A stretch of DNA of 64,000 nucleotides, from the NCBI GenBank assembly GCA_017419165.1, contig JAFOLW010000029.1:1-64000 (forward strand). Reading direction: 5' to 3'. Numbering within the stretch: position 1 is the stretch's first letter; every line of letters begins with the position of its first letter. This document shows, piece after piece, positions 27,282-36,372 of this stretch. The notes beneath the pieces were generated by a model. It ran no database searches. It saw only the letters and a program-made list of their open reading frames with translations, and was not told the DNA's origin. Position numbers and translations under genes: made by a program. The stretch comes from Erysipelotrichaceae bacterium (lineage in GTDB: Bacteria; Bacillota_I; Bacilli_A; Erysipelotrichales; Erysipelotrichaceae).

Positions 27282-27991
27282 GAGGCCTCCTTGAGTGCGT
27301 CCCGCAGATCGACCGCACCGGTGTAATAGGCTTTGCCCAGGATCGTTCCGTACAGGCCAAGCTCCTTGAGTGCCCTGATATCCTTCAGGGAAGCGACGCC
27401 GCCGGAAGCGATCAGATGAAAGTCATAGTTCTCCAGGATGCGCCGGTACAGACGCAGATCGACACCTTGCAAGGTCCCGTCTTTGGCGATGTCGGTGACG
27501 ATGAGCGTCTGCACGCCCAGTTCCTGCAAGTCCTTCAGAAATTCGAAGGGGTCCTGATCGCTCGTCTTTTTCCAGCCGTGCAAGGCGATGCCGGAGCCTC
27601 TTAAGTCGAGGCCGACGGCGATCTTTTCCCGATAGGCCGCAACGGCTTCCTTAAGGAAGGTGGGATCTTCGATCGCAGCGGTGCCGAGGATGATGCGGTC
27701 GATGCCGGCGGACAGATAGGCCTGCGCCTGTTTCATGGAACGGATGCCGCCGCCGACTTCACAGAACAGACTGCTGTTTTTCTTGATGGAGACGATCTTT
27801 TCAAAATTCGGGTTCCGACCGTCCAGGGCACCTTGCAGGTCGACGATGTGGATATGGCCGGCACCTTTGTCTCTGAGATCGAGTGCGACGGAAACGGGAT
27901 CGTCGGCATAATCGGTCCGTTTTTCATAATCGCCTTTGTATAAGCGGACGGCTTTGCCGTCATAGAGGTCGATGGCCGGTAACAGGATCAT
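27275..27991 (-). CDS. hisA: ProFAR isomerase
   Basis: A 238-residue TIM barrel. AIDLYDGKAVRLYKGDY carries the catalytic Asp, and EVGGGIRS and IASGGVASL are phosphate-binding loops; TDIAKDGTLQG carries the second catalytic Asp. It converts ProFAR to PRFAR for HisF/HisH. ATG overlaps the hisH stop codon. Confidence 0.95.
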   Translation of the reverse strand: MILLPAIDLYDGKAVRLYKGDYEKRTDYADDPVSVALDLRDKGAGHIHIVDLQGALDGRNPNFEKIVSIKKNSSLFCEVGGGIRSMKQAQAYLSAGIDRIILGTAAIEDPTFLKEAVAAYREKIAVGLDLRGSGIALHGWKKTSDQDPFEFLKDLQELGVQTLIVTDIAKDGTLQGVDLRLYRRILENYDFHLIASGGVASLKDIRALKELGLYGTILGKAYYTGAVDLRDALKEASC

Positions 27992-28614
27992 AGGTCCTCC
28001 TTTTTCATCTCGCAGAATGCCTTCAGGATCTTCAGTCCGACTTCGCCGCTCTTCTCGGGATGGAATTGGGTGCCCATCACGTTGCCTTTGGCTACGGCAG
28101 CCGTCAAAGGGGCGCCGTAGTCAGTCAGGGCGATCGTGTCGTTTTCGCAGCCGAAAGCGGCGTAGGAATGGACGAAGTAGACATAGTCATGATCGTTGAT
28201 GTAATTGAATAAGGGGTGTTTTTCCCCCTGAAAGATCAGCTCGTTCCAGCCCATGTGCGGGATCTTGAGGTCCGCGGGTATCACTTCGCCGATGAAACGG
28301 CAGCTGCCCCGGATGAGGCCGAGCCCTTCGTGATGGCCGTATTCTTCCGAGCTGTCAAAAAGCAGCTGCATCCCCAGACAGATGCCTAGGAGCGGCTTTC
28401 CTTTCTTCACTTCTTCTTTGATCAGTTGGTCGAGCTAGGATCCCTTCAGTTTTTTTGCGGCATCTTCAAAAGCGCCGACGCCGGGAAGCAGGATCTTATC
28501 ACAGTTTCTTATCGTTTCTTCGTCACGTGTCACGACGGCTTTCCGGCCGATCGCATCGAAGGAAGACTTCAGGGAAAACAGATTGCCGACGCCGTAGTCG
28601 ATGAGAGCGATCAT
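27988..28614 (-). pseudogene. hisH: hisH with an in-frame amber codon
   Basis: The minus frame from 28614 encodes a normal HisH start (MIALIDYGVGNLFSLKSSFD, LLPGVGAF) for 59 codons, then TAG at 28435-28437, then reads on in the same frame with LDQLIKEEVKKGKP, the catalytic Cys in GICLGMQ and the catalytic His in FHPEKSG to the stop at 27988. Both sides are well conserved and there is no frame change, so one base would restore the gene. HisH supplies ammonia to HisF. A downstream GTG at 28410 could start only a truncated domain. A sequencing error, a recent nonsense mutation or suppression are all possible. Confidence 0.85.
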
Positions 28615-29198
28615 AGGACTCCTTTCGAGGAAGGGATGAGATCTTCAAAACCCTCTTCGATACGGACGGCCTGCGCCAGGACGCGGCCTGCCGCTTTGAA
28701 ACAGGCTTCCAGGATGTGGTGGGAGTTCTTCCCCGCCAGCATTTCAAAATGCAGGGAACAGCCGGCATTGCGCACGAAACCGTACCAGAACTCTTCGGCC
28801 AGTTCGGTGTCGAAGTCACCGACTTTTTCCGTCGGCAAAGTGACCCGCCAGTCGAGGAAACTGCGGCCGGAGAGATCGGCCGCACATAGGATGAGTGCTT
28901 CATCCATCGGCAGGATGATATCGCCGTAGCGGCGGATGCCTTTCTTATCGCCCAGGGCTTCAGAAAAAGCCTGTCCCAGAACGATACCGGTATCTTCGGT
29001 CAGATGATGGTAGTCGACATGGATGTCGCCTTTTCCACGAACGTTGAGATCGAAGTGACCGTGAGCGGCAAACAGTTCCAGCATGTGATCCAGAAATCCG
29101 CAGCCGGTGGCGATCTGCGCCTTGCCGCTTCCGTAAAGATCCAGTTCGAGCTGAATGGAAGTTTCTTTCGTTTCGCGTGACAGTCTGACATTAGTCAT
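28611..29198 (-). CDS. hisB: Imidazoleglycerol-phosphate dehydratase
   Basis: A 195-residue single-function HisB. The two metal-binding His motifs, DYHHLTEDTG and SHHILEA, are present, as are GFLDHMLELFA and AGRSFL-like (LSGRSFLDWR). The start at 29198 (MTNVRLSRET) overlaps hisC by 8 bases; longer versions of the frame read hisC in the wrong phase. Stop overlaps the hisH start. Confidence 0.95.
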   Translation of the reverse strand: MTNVRLSRETKETSIQLELDLYGSGKAQIATGCGFLDHMLELFAAHGHFDLNVRGKGDIHVDYHHLTEDTGIVLGQAFSEALGDKKGIRRYGDIILPMDEALILCAADLSGRSFLDWRVTLPTEKVGDFDTELAEEFWYGFVRNAGCSLHFEMLAGKNSHHILEACFKAAGRVLAQAVRIEEGFEDLIPSSKGVL

Positions 29199-30258
29199 GG
29201 TGTACCTCCAGCAGCTGCTGCAGCGTGTCGAAGAAGACCTGCATCTGTTCCATTGAACCGATGCTGATGCGGATGAAATCGTTGAGCCGCGGTCTGTCAA
29301 AGTGGCGGACCAGGATGCCGTTCTCTTTGAGATCGAGGTAGAGGTCCTTTCCCGGATAGGACGGGTGTTTCGCAAAAAGGAAGTTGGCAGCGGAATCCGT
29401 CACTTCAAAGCCGAGCTGCCGCAGTCTGTCTGCGCTGTGCTGTCTGATCGCTTTGATCTTATCGATGCAGGAGCGAAGGTAGCTTCGGTCGAGCAGCGCT
29501 CCGACACCGGCCATCATCGCCATCCGGTCGACGCAGTAGGGATTGCCCGAATTGCGCAGCCTGTTGATGTCGGCGATCAGCTTTTTGTCGGCAATGACAT
29601 AGCCCAGCCGTCCGCCGGCCATCCCGTAGGATTTCGAGAAGGTGCGGATGATCATGAGGTTGTCGTATTTTTTGATCAAAGGGATACAGGTCTCGTCATT
29701 GAAGTCGCCGTAGGCTTCGTCGATCACGACGATATTGTCCGGATTGGTCTTCAGAATGACTTCGATCTCTTCGTTTTTCAATGCGAGGCCGCTCGGGGCG
29801 TTGGGGTTGGCCAGAAAGATCGTTCGATGAAGTTCTTTATAGTCGCCGACATCGACGGACAGGTCGTCTTTGACCGGGATGGTCTTGCAGGGGACCTTGT
29901 TGAGATCGGCGATGACTTCATAGAAACTGTAGGTCACATCGGGAAAGACGAGACCGGTCGTTTCATCGCAATAGGCCATGACCGCATAGTTGAGGGCTTC
30001 GTCCGATCCGTTGGTGAAGACGATCTCGTCTTTGTCGATCGCAAAGACCTGCGCTGCCGTCTCTCTCAGGATCTTCTGATCGGGATCGGAATACAGATTG
30101 AGCGAAGATGCCTCCAGACGGGCGAGCCGTTGGGCGATCGGCGAAGGCGGGAAAGGAAGCTCGTTGGTGTTGAGCTTGATATACGTCTTGTCCTGCGGTT
30201 GTTCGCCGGGCGTATAAGGTACGAGTGACTGATGGCGTTTTACGAGAAAGCGGCTCAT
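29191..30258 (-). CDS. hisC: Histidinol-phosphate aminotransferase
   Basis: A 355-residue class I/II aminotransferase. Lys209 in RTFSKSYGMAGGRLGY binds pyridoxal phosphate; KLNTNELPFPPSP, FTNGSDEAL, NPNAPSG and DEAYGDF are family motifs. It makes histidinol phosphate. It overlaps both neighbours by a few bases. Confidence 0.95.
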   Translation of the reverse strand: MSRFLVKRHQSLVPYTPGEQPQDKTYIKLNTNELPFPPSPIAQRLARLEASSLNLYSDPDQKILRETAAQVFAIDKDEIVFTNGSDEALNYAVMAYCDETTGLVFPDVTYSFYEVIADLNKVPCKTIPVKDDLSVDVGDYKELHRTIFLANPNAPSGLALKNEEIEVILKTNPDNIVVIDEAYGDFNDETCIPLIKKYDNLMIIRTFSKSYGMAGGRLGYVIADKKLIADINRLRNSGNPYCVDRMAMMAGVGALLDRSYLRSCIDKIKAIRQHSADRLRQLGFEVTDSAANFLFAKHPSYPGKDLYLDLKENGILVRHFDRPRLNDFIRISIGSMEQMQVFFDTLQQLLEVHHD

Positions 30259-31538
30259 AGATCATCCTCCTTGTTTCGAATGAGGGCACTTCTGGCGTGA
30301 GCGTACAAGCCTTCCTTCCGGGCGAAGGCGGCGACTTTGTCACTGACGGCACGCAAAGCGTCAGCGGAATAGTAGGTGTACTGCATCTTTTTGACGAAAT
30401 CGTCGACCGACAAGGGCGAAGAGAATCTTGCGGTACCGGAAGTCGGAAGGATGTGATTGGTCCCGGCAAAGTAGTCGCCCAGAGCTTCCGGGGTGTTACG
30501 GCCGAGGAACACCGATCCGGCATTTCGGATGGCGTCGAGATGATCGAAGGGCTGATCGATGCATAATTCAAGATGTTCGGGAGCGATGCGGTTGGCGATC
30601 TCGATGGCCTGTTCGATGGAAGCGGCGATAATGATCTTGCCGTTGTTTTCAATGGAAGCGGAAGCGATCGCTTTGCGGGGCAGTATTTCAAGCTGCCGTT
30701 CGATCTCCGCGGCCGTCGTTTCCGCCAGGTCTTTTGAATCGGTGACCAGGACGGCGGAAGCCATCTTGTCGTGTTCGGCTTGCGAGAGCAGATCGGCTGC
30801 CAGGAAACGGGGATCGGATGCGGCATCGGCGATGATCAGGATCTCACTGGGTCCGGCGATCATGTCGATCGAGACCTGACCGTAGACCTGCCGTTTGGCT
30901 TCCGCCACATAGGCGTTGCCCGGTCCGACGATCTTGTCGACGTTCGGGATGCTTTCGCTCCCGTAAGCCAAGGCGCCGATGGCTTGCGCACCGCCGATTT
31001 TGTAGATGTGATCGACTCCGGCGACCGCGGCGGCAGCCAGGATGACATCGCTGATCTTTCCGTTTCGATCGGGCGGTGAGACCATGACGATGTTCTTGCA
31101 GCCGGCGATCTTTGCGGGGATGACGTTCATCAAGACGGAGGAAGGATAGGCCGCCGTACCGCCCGGCACATAGACGCCGACTCTTTGCAGAGGGACGATC
31201 TTCTGGCCGAGGATCACGCCGTTTTTCTCGTTGAGGATGAAGCTGCTTCTCTTCTGCTGTTCGTGGAAGCGGCGGATGTTGGCGGCCGCTTCTTCAAGGA
31301 TCTTCAGGAAAGAGGGCTCGATCTTCGACAGGGCTTCTTTCATCTCGGCAGCGGAGACTTCGAAGTCTTCAAGTTCCGCCTGATCGAAACGCAGCGTATA
31401 TTCCTTCAAGGCGGCATCGCCTTTTTCTTTGACGTTTTTCAAGATCTCACTGACAGTCCCTTCAACGGAGAGTGCCGCCTCGTTTCTCGCGAAGATCTCT
31501 TCTTCTCTGACTTCATTTACATTGAGTATCCGGATCAT
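30255..31538 (-). CDS. hisD: Histidinol dehydrogenase
   Basis: A 427-residue zinc enzyme that makes the last two oxidations to histidine. YVPGGTAAYPSSVLMN, KIGGAQAIGALAYG, VGPGNAYVAEAKR and GPSEI identify the family, and APEHLEL carries the catalytic Glu-His. Full usual length. Starts 2 bases after the hisZG stop. Confidence 0.96.
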   Translation of the reverse strand: MIRILNVNEVREEEIFARNEAALSVEGTVSEILKNVKEKGDAALKEYTLRFDQAELEDFEVSAAEMKEALSKIEPSFLKILEEAAANIRRFHEQQKRSSFILNEKNGVILGQKIVPLQRVGVYVPGGTAAYPSSVLMNVIPAKIAGCKNIVMVSPPDRNGKISDVILAAAAVAGVDHIYKIGGAQAIGALAYGSESIPNVDKIVGPGNAYVAEAKRQVYGQVSIDMIAGPSEILIIADAASDPRFLAADLLSQAEHDKMASAVLVTDSKDLAETTAAEIERQLEILPRKAIASASIENNGKIIIAASIEQAIEIANRIAPEHLELCIDQPFDHLDAIRNAGSVFLGRNTPEALGDYFAGTNHILPTSGTARFSSPLSVDDFVKKMQYTYYSADALRAVSDKVAAFARKEGLYAHARSALIRNKEDDL

Positions 31539-31539
31539 G

Positions 31540-33093
31540 TCATACCTCTTTTTCTAAGGCAGCAGCAAGTTTCTGTATCTGCCCGGTCTTGAATTCGAAG
31601 GAAGAACGGTTGGCGATCAGCCGCGCAGAGATGTCCATGATCTCTTCGCAGACCTGCAAGCCGTTTTCTTTTAATGTCCTGCCGGTCTCGACGATGTCGA
31701 CGATGACATCGGACAGCCCGAGGATCGGGGCGATTTCGATGGATCCGTTGAGACGGATGATGTCGATGTCCCTGCCGGCAGACAGGTAATAGGCTTCGGC
31801 GATGTTGGCGTATTTGGTCGCGACTCTCAAAGTCCGATAGGGGTTCTCTTTGAAATCTTTCGGTGCGGCGACCGCCATCTTGCAGGAGCCCCGCTTCAGA
31901 TCGAGCAGTTCATAGACAGCCGGTCCGTATTCCAGCAGGATGTCTTTGCCTGCGACGCCGATATCGGCGCTGCCCCGTTCGACGTAGACTGCGACATCGT
32001 TGGGTTTGACCCAGAAATAACGCAGTTTCTTCTGCGGCTCTTCAAAGACGAGCTTCCGGTTATCGGCCAGGATCCCGGGACAGTCATATCCGGCTTTTTC
32101 AAACAGTTCATAGACCTTTTCGCCGAGCCTGCCTTTGGGCAAGGCGATGTTGAGATAGCCGTCATCTTCTTTTTCGTTCAGCGATCCCTCCAGAAGTCCG
32201 GTGTAGACGGCAAAGCCGATGGCTCCGGAACGTTTCGACAGTTTTTCCATCAGACGGTCATAGCGGCCGCCGGAAAGTACGGGATCGCTCATGGCCGACA
32301 GATAGCCTTTGAAGATGATGCCGTTATAGTAGTTGATGTCGTCGATCAGAGAGGTGTCGATGACGATCTTGTCTCCATAGCCTTTTTCCTGCAGGATGGG
32401 CAGGATCTTCAGCAGAGAGGAATCCACGCCGGCCTCCCGGCAAAGCTCTTCGAGGTCCGGGAAGACTTCGCTGATCCGGCCGATGCAGTTCATGAGTTTT
32501 TCCAGGAGCTTTCGCTGCACGTCGTTGCATCCGTTTAGTGCATAGAAGGCGTCGAGTTCGTGGATCTTCTTTTCCTTCAGGATGCGGAAGAGTTCCTTCT
32601 GTTTTTCTTTGGAGAGCAGAGGACTTTGAACGATCGCTTCACTTAAGTCGAGGTCGGAAAGCACCAGCAGGAAATCATCGGAGATGGTCTCCATCGAAGC
32701 GATGGCCAGCAGGATGACGTCGAGAAGGTCTTTGGTCCGAAGATCGCCGAAACACTCGATCCCCGTCTGCAGGATCTCTTTGAAACAAGCGCTTTTCGGA
32801 TCGAAACGGTAGACGTTTTCGTTGTAGAAGAGTTTTTCCAGGCTCTCTTTTTCATCTTTGCGGCTGCGCACGATCGACAATGTGACATCGGGTTTCAAGG
32901 CCATCAGCTTTCCGTTGCCGTCGGTAAACGTGAGGACTTTATCGGAGACTAAAAAGTCTTTGTTTTTTGCGTAGAAGTCATATTCTTCGAATTTGGACAT
33001 CTTGTACAGACTGTAGCCGTTTGCGGCATAAAGGTCTTTCAAAGAATAGACGAGCTTCTCCTCGCAAGTCAGCAGGTCCTCATTGATCTTCAT
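31540..33093 (-). CDS. hisZG: HisZ-HisG fusion: ATP phosphoribosyltransferase with regulatory domain
   Basis: A 517-residue fusion. Residues 1 to about 305 are HisZ, a class II tRNA-synthetase paralogue (LMALKPDVTLSIVRS motif 2-like, YYNGIIFKGYL, LSGGRYDRL motif 3-like). Residues 312-517 are a short-form HisG (NIALPKGRLGE, ADIGVAGKDILLE, catalytic VDIVETGRTLKENGL loop). Known: short HisG needs separate HisZ for activity and histidine feedback. Here both are one chain with a short acidic linker. First enzyme of the pathway. It overlaps yerC by 14 bases. Confidence 0.92.
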   Translation of the reverse strand: MKINEDLLTCEEKLVYSLKDLYAANGYSLYKMSKFEEYDFYAKNKDFLVSDKVLTFTDGNGKLMALKPDVTLSIVRSRKDEKESLEKLFYNENVYRFDPKSACFKEILQTGIECFGDLRTKDLLDVILLAIASMETISDDFLLVLSDLDLSEAIVQSPLLSKEKQKELFRILKEKKIHELDAFYALNGCNDVQRKLLEKLMNCIGRISEVFPDLEELCREAGVDSSLLKILPILQEKGYGDKIVIDTSLIDDINYYNGIIFKGYLSAMSDPVLSGGRYDRLMEKLSKRSGAIGFAVYTGLLEGSLNEKEDDGYLNIALPKGRLGEKVYELFEKAGYDCPGILADNRKLVFEEPQKKLRYFWVKPNDVAVYVERGSADIGVAGKDILLEYGPAVYELLDLKRGSCKMAVAAPKDFKENPYRTLRVATKYANIAEAYYLSAGRDIDIIRLNGSIEIAPILGLSDVIVDIVETGRTLKENGLQVCEEIMDISARLIANRSSFEFKTGQIQKLAAALEKEV

Positions 33094-33388
33094 CGATGAA
33101 ACCTGCCTCTTTCATTTTCCGGATCATGTTTTTGTAGCCGGTCTCCCCGTAGTTGTAGCAGCGGGAGACCCGGGAGATGGTGGTCGATGAAGCGCCGGTC
33201 TTCTTCGAGATCTCCTGATAGCTGATCCCTTGGGCGATCAAAATGGCGGCATCGAGGCGCTGGGCCATGTTCTGCAGTTCGTTGATCGTGCAAAGGTCAT
33301 CGAAAAAATCTTCGCATTCTTTTTCGTTTTCCAATAAGAGAATGGCCTGAAACAGCCGTCTGATCGAATCGTTCATATACTTTGGCAT
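33080..33388 (-). CDS. yerC: YerC/YecD-family TrpR-like repressor
   Basis: A 102-residue protein of the TrpR-like YerC family: LENEKECEDFFDDLCTINEL, MAQRLDAA and the helix-turn-helix GISYQEISKKTGASSTTISR. The start at 33388 was chosen for GAGGA placed 6 bases upstream; a GTG 12 bases earlier is less likely. As first gene of the his operon it probably acts as the operon's regulator; a partial palindrome lies across its promoter. Confidence 0.9.
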   Translation of the reverse strand: MPKYMNDSIRRLFQAILLLENEKECEDFFDDLCTINELQNMAQRLDAAILIAQGISYQEISKKTGASSTTISRVSRCYNYGETGYKNMIRKMKEAGFIDEDQ

Positions 33389-33414
33389 ACTCGTCCTCAC
33401 TTTCGAATGGTGTT

Positions 33415-33439
33415 ATTATAGCGCTTTACCATACTAAAG
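33415..33439 (-). promoter_or_regulatory. his operon promoter with possible YerC operator
   Basis: Minus-strand TATAAT (33415-33420) with CTTTA/TAAAG arms (33424-33439) just upstream, between the -10 and the expected -35 place. The -35 itself is poor. Repressor binding here would block polymerase. Confidence 0.5.
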
Positions 33440-33514
33440 TGAGTTGACCGACGGTACAGGATGACTGACTAACGAAAAAAGTGAGAGAAGCTGACGCTTT
33501 TGATCGATGACCAT

Positions 33515-33537
33515 AAAAAAGGCTTCTTTGCGAAGCC
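33515..33537 (-). terminator. Terminator after the kbl-tdh genes
   Basis: Minus strand: GGCTTC pairs with GAAGCC around GCAAA and six T follow, directly after the stop of the gene at 33538. Confidence 0.85.
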
Positions 33538-33978
33538 TCAGTAAGTATCAGCCGTATCGTTGAGTATGAAAGCGAGCTTTTCTTTCAGCGATGTGTTCTT
33601 CTCGATCCAGCAAAGCAGAGAACCGTCTCTTGAATGCGTGTTTCCGTAGACGAGGGTCATGATCAGCCCTTTGTCGCTTTCTTCGCCGTTCAGGATCGTT
33701 TCAAGAAGATCCAGGATCTTGTCTCCGTTTTCTTCCTTCAGAGTCAAAGTGCTCGGTAAGACCCGGACGATGTCGGCAAAAGGGAGCCAGGCTTTGGAAG
33801 GATCGGCTTGCACTTTTTCGAAGTATTCCTTGATGAGTTCCTGCCGCCAGGTCTCCAAGGTGTCCTTGGGGATCTGCAGCGAGACGAACTCATGATATCC
33901 AAAGGGATCTTCCCTGCCCATCATGAACAGCCGGCCCTTGTATCTCCCAAACAGGGAGCGGGCTTCTTCGAGGTCCAT
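33538..33978 (-). CDS. Hypothetical protein in the kbl-tdh operon
   Basis: A 146-residue soluble, acidic protein not recognised. It starts [15 protein letters not shown] and has no signal peptide or membrane segment. The ATG overlaps the kbl stop, so it is translated with it. A role tied to threonine or glycine use is suggested only by position. Confidence 0.7.
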   Translation of the reverse strand: MDLEEARSLFGRYKGRLFMMGREDPFGYHEFVSLQIPKDTLETWRQELIKEYFEKVQADPSKAWLPFADIVRVLPSTLTLKEENGDKILDLLETILNGEESDKGLIMTLVYGNTHSRDGSLLCWIEKNTSLKEKLAFILNDTADTY

Positions 33979-35177
33979 TATCCCAGGTTCTCGAGTTCTT
34001 TCCGGGTCTGTATCAGGCAGTCGATGACGTGATTGATGTCTTCTTTCGTGTGGTTGGCACAGACCTGCGTACGGATCCTGGCTTTGCCTTTCGGAACGAC
34101 CGGATAGGAGAAGGATACGACATAGATGCCTTTTTCTCTCATCTTGGCTGCATAGTTTCCGGCTTTGATCTCGTCGTACAGCATGATCGGTACGATCGGG
34201 TGGACACCGTCGATGATGTCGAAGCCGTTTTCTTTCAGTTTGTCACGGTAGTATTTCGTGAGTTCCATCAGGTGCTTTCTTTCTTCGCCGCTTTCCGACA
34301 ACATGTCGAAGAGCTCGATGGAAGCACCGGCAATGGCCGGCGCCAATGTGTTGGAGAACAGGTACGGTCTGCTTCTTTGACGCAGCAGATCGATGATCTC
34401 TTTCCTGCCGGAAGTGTAGCCGCCGGAAGCACCGCCCAGGGCTTTGCCCAAGGTACCGGTGATGACATCGACTCTGCCCTGCACGCCGCAATACTCGACC
34501 GAACCGCCGCCGTGTTCGCCTAAGAAACCGGCCGCATGGGAGTCGTCGACCATGACCAAGGCGCCGAATTCGTCGGCGAGATCGCAGATGCCTTTGAGAT
34601 CGCAGATGATGCCGTCCATCGAGAAGACGCCGTCGGTGGCGATCATCTTGATGCGGGCACCGTTTTGATCGGCTTCAATAAGCTTCTGACGCAAGTCGTC
34701 CATGTCGTTGTTTTTGTAGCGGTAGCGTTTCGCTTTGCACAGGCGGACGCCGTCGATGATCGACGCGTGATTGAGTTCATCGGAGATGACCGCATCTTCT
34801 TCGCCCAGCAGCGTTTCGAAGAGACCGCCGTTGGCATCGAAGCAGGAAGAGTATAAGATCGTGTCTTCCGTCTTCAGGAATGCGGAGATCTTATGTTCCA
34901 GTGTCTTGTGGATATCCTGCGTGCCGCAGATGAAACGCACGGAAGCCAGGCCGTAGCCTTTCTCATCGTAGGTCCTCTTGGCGGCATCGATCAGCCGTTT
35001 GGAGTTGCCCAGACCCAGGTAGTTGTTGGCACACATGTTCAAAAGTTTTTCGCCGTTTTCCATCAGAATGTAGGCGCCTTGCGGAGAGACATAGGCGGCT
35101 TCGGCTTTGAACAAGCCGGCGTCTCTGATGTCGTCCACGGTCTTCTTGTAAAAGCTCAGAGTTTCTTTTCTGTTCAT
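33978..35177 (-). CDS. kbl: Glycine C-acetyltransferase (2-amino-3-ketobutyrate CoA ligase)
   Basis: A 399-residue alpha-oxoamine synthase. [27 protein letters not shown] and the pyridoxal-phosphate lysine in [13 protein letters not shown] are present. It splits 2-amino-3-ketobutyrate with CoA into glycine and acetyl-CoA. Overlaps tdh by 4 bases, giving the full threonine-to-glycine route. Confidence 0.94.
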   Translation of the reverse strand: MNRKETLSFYKKTVDDIRDAGLFKAEAAYVSPQGAYILMENGEKLLNMCANNYLGLGNSKRLIDAAKRTYDEKGYGLASVRFICGTQDIHKTLEHKISAFLKTEDTILYSSCFDANGGLFETLLGEEDAVISDELNHASIIDGVRLCKAKRYRYKNNDMDDLRQKLIEADQNGARIKMIATDGVFSMDGIICDLKGICDLADEFGALVMVDDSHAAGFLGEHGGGSVEYCGVQGRVDVITGTLGKALGGASGGYTSGRKEIIDLLRQRSRPYLFSNTLAPAIAGASIELFDMLSESGEERKHLMELTKYYRDKLKENGFDIIDGVHPIVPIMLYDEIKAGNYAAKMREKGIYVVSFSYPVVPKGKARIRTQVCANHTKEDINHVIDCLIQTRKELENLG

Positions 35178-36244
35178 AACTGTTCCACCTTATCGATATT
35201 CGTCCAATCCAGAATGACTTTGCCCGAGTTGCCCGACAGCATCGCATCGAAGCCTTTCTGATAGTCAGTGATGTCAAAGCGGTGCGTGATGATCTTCGAG
35301 ATGTCGAGACCCGCCTCGATCATCGTCGTCATCTTGTACCAGGTATCCCAGACTTTGCGTCCGTAGATGCCTTTGAGGTTGAGCCCGGAGAAGATGATCT
35401 TCTCCATGTCCACTTCGGTATTGTCCGGCAAGAGCCCCAGCAAGGCGATGTTGCCGCCGTTTTTCATGTTGTGGATCATCTGGTTGAGGGCGCTTGGCGC
35501 ACCGGACATCTCCAGTCCGACGTCGAAGCCTTCTTTCATGCCGATCTGTTGCATGACATCTTCCAGTTTTTCTTTTTTGAGGTCGACGGTCCTGGTCGCA
35601 CCTAAGGTCTTAGCCATTTCAAGACGGTAGTCGTTGAAATCGGTGACGACGACATGTCTGGCTCCGGAGAACTTGACGATGGCTGCGGCCATGCATCCGA
35701 TCGGTCCGGCACCGGTGATCAGGACATCTTCGCCTAAGACATCGTAGGTCAGAGCCGTATGTGTTGCGTTGCCGTACGGATCGAAGATGGCATACATCTC
35801 TTCCGGAATGTTTTTCCTGGTCTTCCAGACATTGACATATGGGATGACCAGATATTCGGCAAAGGCTCCGTTGCGGTTGACGCCGACGCCTTCCGCATTG
35901 CGGCAGTTTTCGCGGTGTCCTTCCAGGCAGTTGCGGCACTTGCCGCAGGTGATGTGGCCTTCGCCGGAGACGATGTCGCCGGGTTTGAAGCCTCTGGCAC
36001 CCGGACCGGTCTCGACGACTTCACCGACATATTCGTGACCGATGGTCAGGCCGGGTTTGATGGTCTTCTGTGCCCATTTGTTCCATTGATAGATGTGGAC
36101 GTCTGTGCCGCAGATGGCGGTCTTGCGGATCTTGATCTTGACGTCGTTGTAGCCGACTTCGGGGATCGGAACGCGCTTCGGCCAGATGCCGACTTCCGGC
36201 TTTTCCTTGACCAAAGCCCACATGGTATTATCGTTTGTTTCCAT
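35174..36244 (-). CDS. tdh: L-threonine 3-dehydrogenase
   Basis: A 356-residue zinc-dependent medium-chain dehydrogenase. [11 protein letters not shown] and GHEYVGEV hold the catalytic zinc ligands, the [15 protein letters not shown] segment the structural zinc, and [10 protein letters not shown] the NAD site. It oxidises threonine to 2-amino-3-ketobutyrate. The start at 36244 follows AGAGGAAG; a further ATG 21 bases upstream lies in the -10 region. Confidence 0.94.
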   Translation of the reverse strand: METNDNTMWALVKEKPEVGIWPKRVPIPEVGYNDVKIKIRKTAICGTDVHIYQWNKWAQKTIKPGLTIGHEYVGEVVETGPGARGFKPGDIVSGEGHITCGKCRNCLEGHRENCRNAEGVGVNRNGAFAEYLVIPYVNVWKTRKNIPEEMYAIFDPYGNATHTALTYDVLGEDVLITGAGPIGCMAAAIVKFSGARHVVVTDFNDYRLEMAKTLGATRTVDLKKEKLEDVMQQIGMKEGFDVGLEMSGAPSALNQMIHNMKNGGNIALLGLLPDNTEVDMEKIIFSGLNLKGIYGRKVWDTWYKMTTMIEAGLDISKIITHRFDITDYQKGFDAMLSGNSGKVILDWTNIDKVEQL

Positions 36245-36263
36245 ATAACTTCCTCTTGTCTTC

Positions 36264-36269
36264 ATTATA
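36264..36269 (-). promoter_or_regulatory. -10 element of tdh-kbl
   Basis: Minus-strand TATAAT followed by GAAG, 19 bases before the tdh start. No clear -35. Confidence 0.45.
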
Positions 36270-36323
36270 GCTCATGAAGGGCACCTGCAGGACAGCTTCG
36301 AAAGGATTTGATCCGGGAAAAGA

Positions 36324-36356
36324 CAAAAAAAGATACAGCCGCCCGAGGCTGTATCT
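36324..36356 (-). terminator. Terminator after the SH3-domain membrane protein gene
   Basis: Ten-base stem AGATACAGCC/GGCTGTATCT (36331-36355) with a T-run on the minus strand. Confidence 0.85.
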
Positions 36357-36372
36357 GTGTGACCCTCTTTGA

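Noticed and set aside
29302-30228. 308-residue plus-strand open frame
   Set aside because: Antisense to hisC, whose catalytic motifs are intact.
33400-33540. T-box or histidine attenuator before the his operon
   Set aside because: No T-box sequence, no His-codon leader peptide and no terminator between promoter and yerC.
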